Part shown: positions 23,640 to 26,293 of the stretch, one piece after another | Position numbering within the stretch: position 1 is the first letter of the stretch | How the letters are laid out: every line of letters starts with the position of its first letter | Origin: Prolixibacteraceae bacterium | Lineage (GTDB): Bacteria; Bacteroidota; Bacteroidia; Bacteroidales; Prolixibacteraceae | Length of the DNA: 26,293 nucleotides | Assembly (NCBI GenBank): GCA_003516705.1 | Contig: DPCJ01000101.1 | Location: 1-26,293, forward strand | Direction: 5' to 3' | Made by a program: the position numbers and the translations under genes | Notes under the pieces: model-generated | What the model was told of the DNA's origin: nothing | Database searches by the model: none | Seen by the model: only the letters and a program-made list of their open reading frames with translations

Positions 23640-25331
23640 TCAGATTTTCTGATAAACCGTTTTCAGAATTTCACTTTCGGTTTCCTTTGCCTGCTGCAAA
23701 ATTTCCTTAGCTTCAGCAAGAACATGGCTCAAGTAGTTTTCATCTTTCAGTCCGGCTGCATTTATTTTTACATTCAGAAATGCGCCTTCAACAGCAGTTC
23801 GCGCGCAGAGTGCACCAACTCCGGCATCGGAAACCGAATTCGGATTACCGGTTTCAGCCATTGTTTTTATGATTTCCATTGAACCGGCTGCCAGTTTCAT
23901 CACTTTTAAGGGAACTTCAATCGCATTTTTGGTGGCTTCCTGTATCGCTTTTTTTCTTACTGCAATCTCCTGTTCAGTTGTTTTTGGCAAATCAAAAGCG
24001 CTCATAATCTGATTAAAGGCCCTGGTATCTTCATCAACACAACTTAAAAGAGCAGTGTGATAGAATTTCCCCTTCTCTGCCCATTCAGAAAACTCATTCC
24101 ATCGGTTGTCCCACCCACGTTTATGAGCAGAAAGATTGGCCACCATGGTTCCCAAAGCAGCACCCAATGCACCAACATATGCCGAAATTGAACCGCCTCC
24201 TGGCGCCGGCGATTCTGAAGCAGTTTCTTCAGCAAACTGTTTCAGGTTAAAATCGATTAACTTTTTAACCGAATTTTCAGCAATTACATATTCAATAATT
24301 TTTTTCTTCGGGTCGAACGGGGCAAGCTCGTTTAATCCAAGTGATTTAACAGCGATTTTAATAATCTCTTCATCCGAAATTCCGGTTGAACGTTGCTGTT
24401 TTTGAAGGAAATATTTGCCGGCATCGAGCAATGAATTTAACGGAATCAAGCCAATCAATTCGGACCCGGTAACCCGGATTCCGCGCTGGCGGGCTTTTTC
24501 ACACACTTCATCAAAAGCCACATGCACTGGTGTAACCGAAATATCAGTCAGATTCATTGAAATTTGTGCAATCCCGTACTCTTCAATAAACCAACCAATA
24601 GCGCGTGTTTTTTTCAATGTCCCCGGAATGCGGATAGGTTCCCCGTTTTCGTCATTAATAATCTTACCGGTCACAGGATCGCCCTCTCGCAAAACCCTTC
24701 CGGCTTCTCGTACATCAAAAGCTATTGAATTGGCACGTCTGACAGAAGTTGTGTTCAGGTTTACATTGTAAGCCACCAGAAAATTTCGGGCGCCAATTGC
24801 TGAAGCTCCTGTTTTTGCTAAATTTTCAGACCATACCGATGGGCCAAAATCAGGCTTCCACCGCTCACCTTCGATGCGTTCTTTTAATCCTTCGTATTCT
24901 CCGGAACGGCAATTTGCAAGATTCTTTCTTTCATCTTTAAATGCTGAAAATTCGTAGCAAAATACCGGAATTCCCAATTCCTTCCCTACTCTTTCAGCCA
25001 GTTTACGGGCGTACTCCACCGCTTCTTCCATGGTTACATTTGCAACCGGAACCAACGGGCAAACATCGGTTGCACCAAAACGGGGGTGCTCACCTTTATG
25101 ATTACGCATATCAATTACTTCGGCAGCTTTCTTTATTCCCCTGAAAGCAGCTTCAATCACATCGTCGGGCTCCCCAACAAAAGTTACAACCGTGCGATTG
25201 GTAGCTTTTCCAGGATCAACATCAAGCAATTTTATACTTTCAACACTTTCGATGGCATTTGTAATTTCTTTAATTACGACCATATTTCTGCCTTCAGAAA
25301 AATTGGGAACACATTCGAGAATTTTATTCAT
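23640..25331 (-). CDS. ftcD: Bifunctional glutamate formimidoyltransferase / formimidoyltetrahydrofolate cyclodeaminase
   Basis: From the ATG at 25331 (MNKILECVPNFSEGR) the protein has 563 residues. The open frame extends upstream to a TTG at 25373, but those 14 residues lack family similarity. Residues 1-325 are the formimidoyltransferase, with His82 in GEHPRFGATD matching the catalytic histidine of mammalian FTCD. Residues about 350-563 are the cyclodeaminase, with PAPGGGS near 365. The enzyme moves the formimino group of formiminoglutamate to tetrahydrofolate and releases ammonia, giving glutamate and 5,10-methenyl-THF, the last step of histidine breakdown. It lies 77 bases after hutI on the same strand, in a hut operon. 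FolD, encoded elsewhere in the window, uses the methenyl-THF pool. Confidence 0.96.
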   Translation of the reverse strand: MNKILECVPNFSEGRNMVVIKEITNAIESVESIKLLDVDPGKATNRTVVTFVGEPDDVIEAAFRGIKKAAEVIDMRNHKGEHPRFGATDVCPLVPVANVTMEEAVEYARKLAERVGKELGIPVFCYEFSAFKDERKNLANCRSGEYEGLKERIEGERWKPDFGPSVWSENLAKTGASAIGARNFLVAYNVNLNTTSVRRANSIAFDVREAGRVLREGDPVTGKIINDENGEPIRIPGTLKKTRAIGWFIEEYGIAQISMNLTDISVTPVHVAFDEVCEKARQRGIRVTGSELIGLIPLNSLLDAGKYFLQKQQRSTGISDEEIIKIAVKSLGLNELAPFDPKKKIIEYVIAENSVKKLIDFNLKQFAEETASESPAPGGGSISAYVGALGAALGTMVANLSAHKRGWDNRWNEFSEWAEKGKFYHTALLSCVDEDTRAFNQIMSAFDLPKTTEQEIAVRKKAIQEATKNAIEVPLKVMKLAAGSMEIIKTMAETGNPNSVSDAGVGALCARTAVEGAFLNVKINAAGLKDENYLSHVLAEAKEILQQAKETESEILKTVYQKI

Positions 25332-25408
25332 ACCGGTAAATTTTCTTTCGGTTTTCGGTTCCGAAAATAACAACGACAGATGAGTCAGGCTATGATTTTT
25401 TACAGACT

Positions 25409-26293
25409 CTAAAATGATTGAATTTCGCCGTTAATGATAATTGTTTCAATCAGGTTCGAACCAAAATTATAGGGTAACGATGCAATACTTCCGGCTTCGG
25501 AAGTGATAAACAGATTTGCTGTTTTACCTTTTGTTATGCTGCCAAAACAGTCGCTGACACCCATCGCGTAAGCCGAGTTCAGCGTTGTAGCGTTAATAAC
25601 TTCTTCAGGCAACATATTGTATTTTATGCAACCCAGCGCCGAAATAAAACTCATATTTCCACTGGGTGATGAGCCGGGATTAAAATCGGAAGCAAGAGCA
25701 ACCGGCAAACCGGTATCAATCATTCTTCTGACTGGTGACAATGGCAGATTCAGAAAAAATGCTGCTCCGGGTAAAACTGTCGGCATGGTTTCAGTTCCTT
25801 TCAGTGCCTGTATTTCTTCGTCGCCCATGTATTCCAAATGGTCAACTGACAAAGCGTTGTATTTAACACCCACCTGAACGCCACCCGTAAGACCCAATTC
25901 ATTGGCATGAATTTTTGGTCGCAATCCATATTTAATTCCTGCCAACAAAATCCTGTCAGTATCCTGTGGCGAGAAAAATCCCTTATCACAAAAAACGTCA
26001 ATAAAATCAGCCAATTCATCAGCCGCAACCTGCGGAATCATCTCGTTAATAATTAAATCAACATAATTTGATGGTTTCGATTTGTACTTCTCGGGAATTG
26101 CATGTGCACCCAAAAAAGTGGAGCGAATGCAAATGGGCGCGGTTTCTTTTAATCGCCGGATTACCCGGAGCATTTTCAGTTCATCATCTGTATTCAAACC
26201 ATAACCGCTTTTAATTTCGATGGCTCCCGTTCCCATTTTCATCACTTCAAAAATTCTGTCCATCGCATTGTGGTACAATTCATCTTCCGAAGT
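25409..26293 (-). CDS. hutI: Imidazolonepropionase, partial (N-terminal part beyond the right edge)
   Basis: The C-terminal 294 residues of an amidohydrolase. The frame is open to the last base of the window (reading TSEDELYHNAMDR from the edge), so the true start lies outside; a TTG at 26278 is internal, not a start. Family landmarks are VEVKSGYGL-like EIKSGYGLN, the HANELG metal-site segment, VDHLEYM, and DFNPGSSPSG with the metal-binding Asp. HutI hydrolyses imidazolone-5-propionate to formiminoglutamate, the substrate of the adjacent FtcD. Full-length members have about 410 residues, so roughly 115 are missing. It is presumably preceded by other hut genes outside the window. Confidence 0.94.
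   Translation of the reverse strand, partial: TSEDELYHNAMDRIFEVMKMGTGAIEIKSGYGLNTDDELKMLRVIRRLKETAPICIRSTFLGAHAIPEKYKSKPSNYVDLIINEMIPQVAADELADFIDVFCDKGFFSPQDTDRILLAGIKYGLRPKIHANELGLTGGVQVGVKYNALSVDHLEYMGDEEIQALKGTETMPTVLPGAAFFLNLPLSPVRRMIDTGLPVALASDFNPGSSPSGNMSFISALGCIKYNMLPEEVINATTLNSAYAMGVSDCFGSITKGKTANLFITSEAGSIASLPYNFGSNLIETIIINGEIQSF

Noticed and set aside
25332..25373. TTG start giving 14 extra residues on FtcD
   Set aside because: The ATG at 25331 begins exactly at the conserved family N-terminus, and with it the catalytic histidine falls at residue 82 as in mammalian FTCD.
26276..26278. TTG as the start of hutI
   Set aside because: The frame stays open to the edge of the window with family-like residues (TSEDELYHNAMDR), so the codon is an internal leucine and the gene is cut off.

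Overview
The window looks like chromosomal DNA from a member of the Bacteroidota, most plausibly a Marinilabiliales/Prolixibacteraceae-type marine or gut degrader, though the lineage below phylum is inference. Pointers are the TAnnTTTG-type promoters, a PUR/DUF3276 protein, a DUF4861 lipoprotein next to kduI/kduD, SpII lipoproteins, an outer-membrane beta-barrel protein and weak ribosome binding sites. There is no rRNA, tRNA, CRISPR array, transposase or integrase, and no gene-free stretch longer than about 220 bases.

Layout. 157-981 is an unrecognised membrane protein, closed by a bidirectional terminator. 1078-4156 (minus) is an uronate operon, kduI-kduD-DUF4861 lipoprotein. It diverges from a LacI-family regulator (4340-5365); a perfect LacI-type operator palindrome lies in the shared region and overlaps the -33 elements of both predicted promoters. 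5428-7334 holds a 56-residue 2[4Fe-4S] ferredoxin, a ZIP metal transporter and endonuclease III. 7468-10626 holds a membrane-anchored serine hydrolase of the beta-lactamase fold and an ABC-F ATPase. 10637-13472 (minus) carries the PUR-domain protein, folD and ffh. 13684-15810 is tex, followed by a 43-nt palindrome and a small acidic protein (minus). 16286-17962 is an AGCS-type sodium:amino-acid symporter with an extra domain of about 100 residues.

18181-21109 is distinctly more A+T-rich. It is a tight three-ORF cassette with 2-nt gaps: an outer-membrane beta-barrel protein, a lipoprotein with two IPT/TIG domains and a Kelch-like region, and a 30-codon lipoprotein stub. This is the least explained part of the window. 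21150-23639 is mutS2. It ends immediately next to the stop codon of the convergent ftcD, and ftcD follows hutI (cut by the right edge) in a histidine-utilisation block.

How the genes work together. KduI and KduD convert the 4-deoxy-5-keto-uronate released by polysaccharide lyases and unsaturated glucuronyl hydrolases into 2-keto-3-deoxygluconate; the LacI protein probably represses them. HutI and FtcD degrade histidine to glutamate and feed one-carbon units into tetrahydrofolate, the pool on which FolD acts. The remaining genes are housekeeping: translation and secretion (ffh, ABC-F), nucleic-acid maintenance (nth, mutS2) and transcription (tex).
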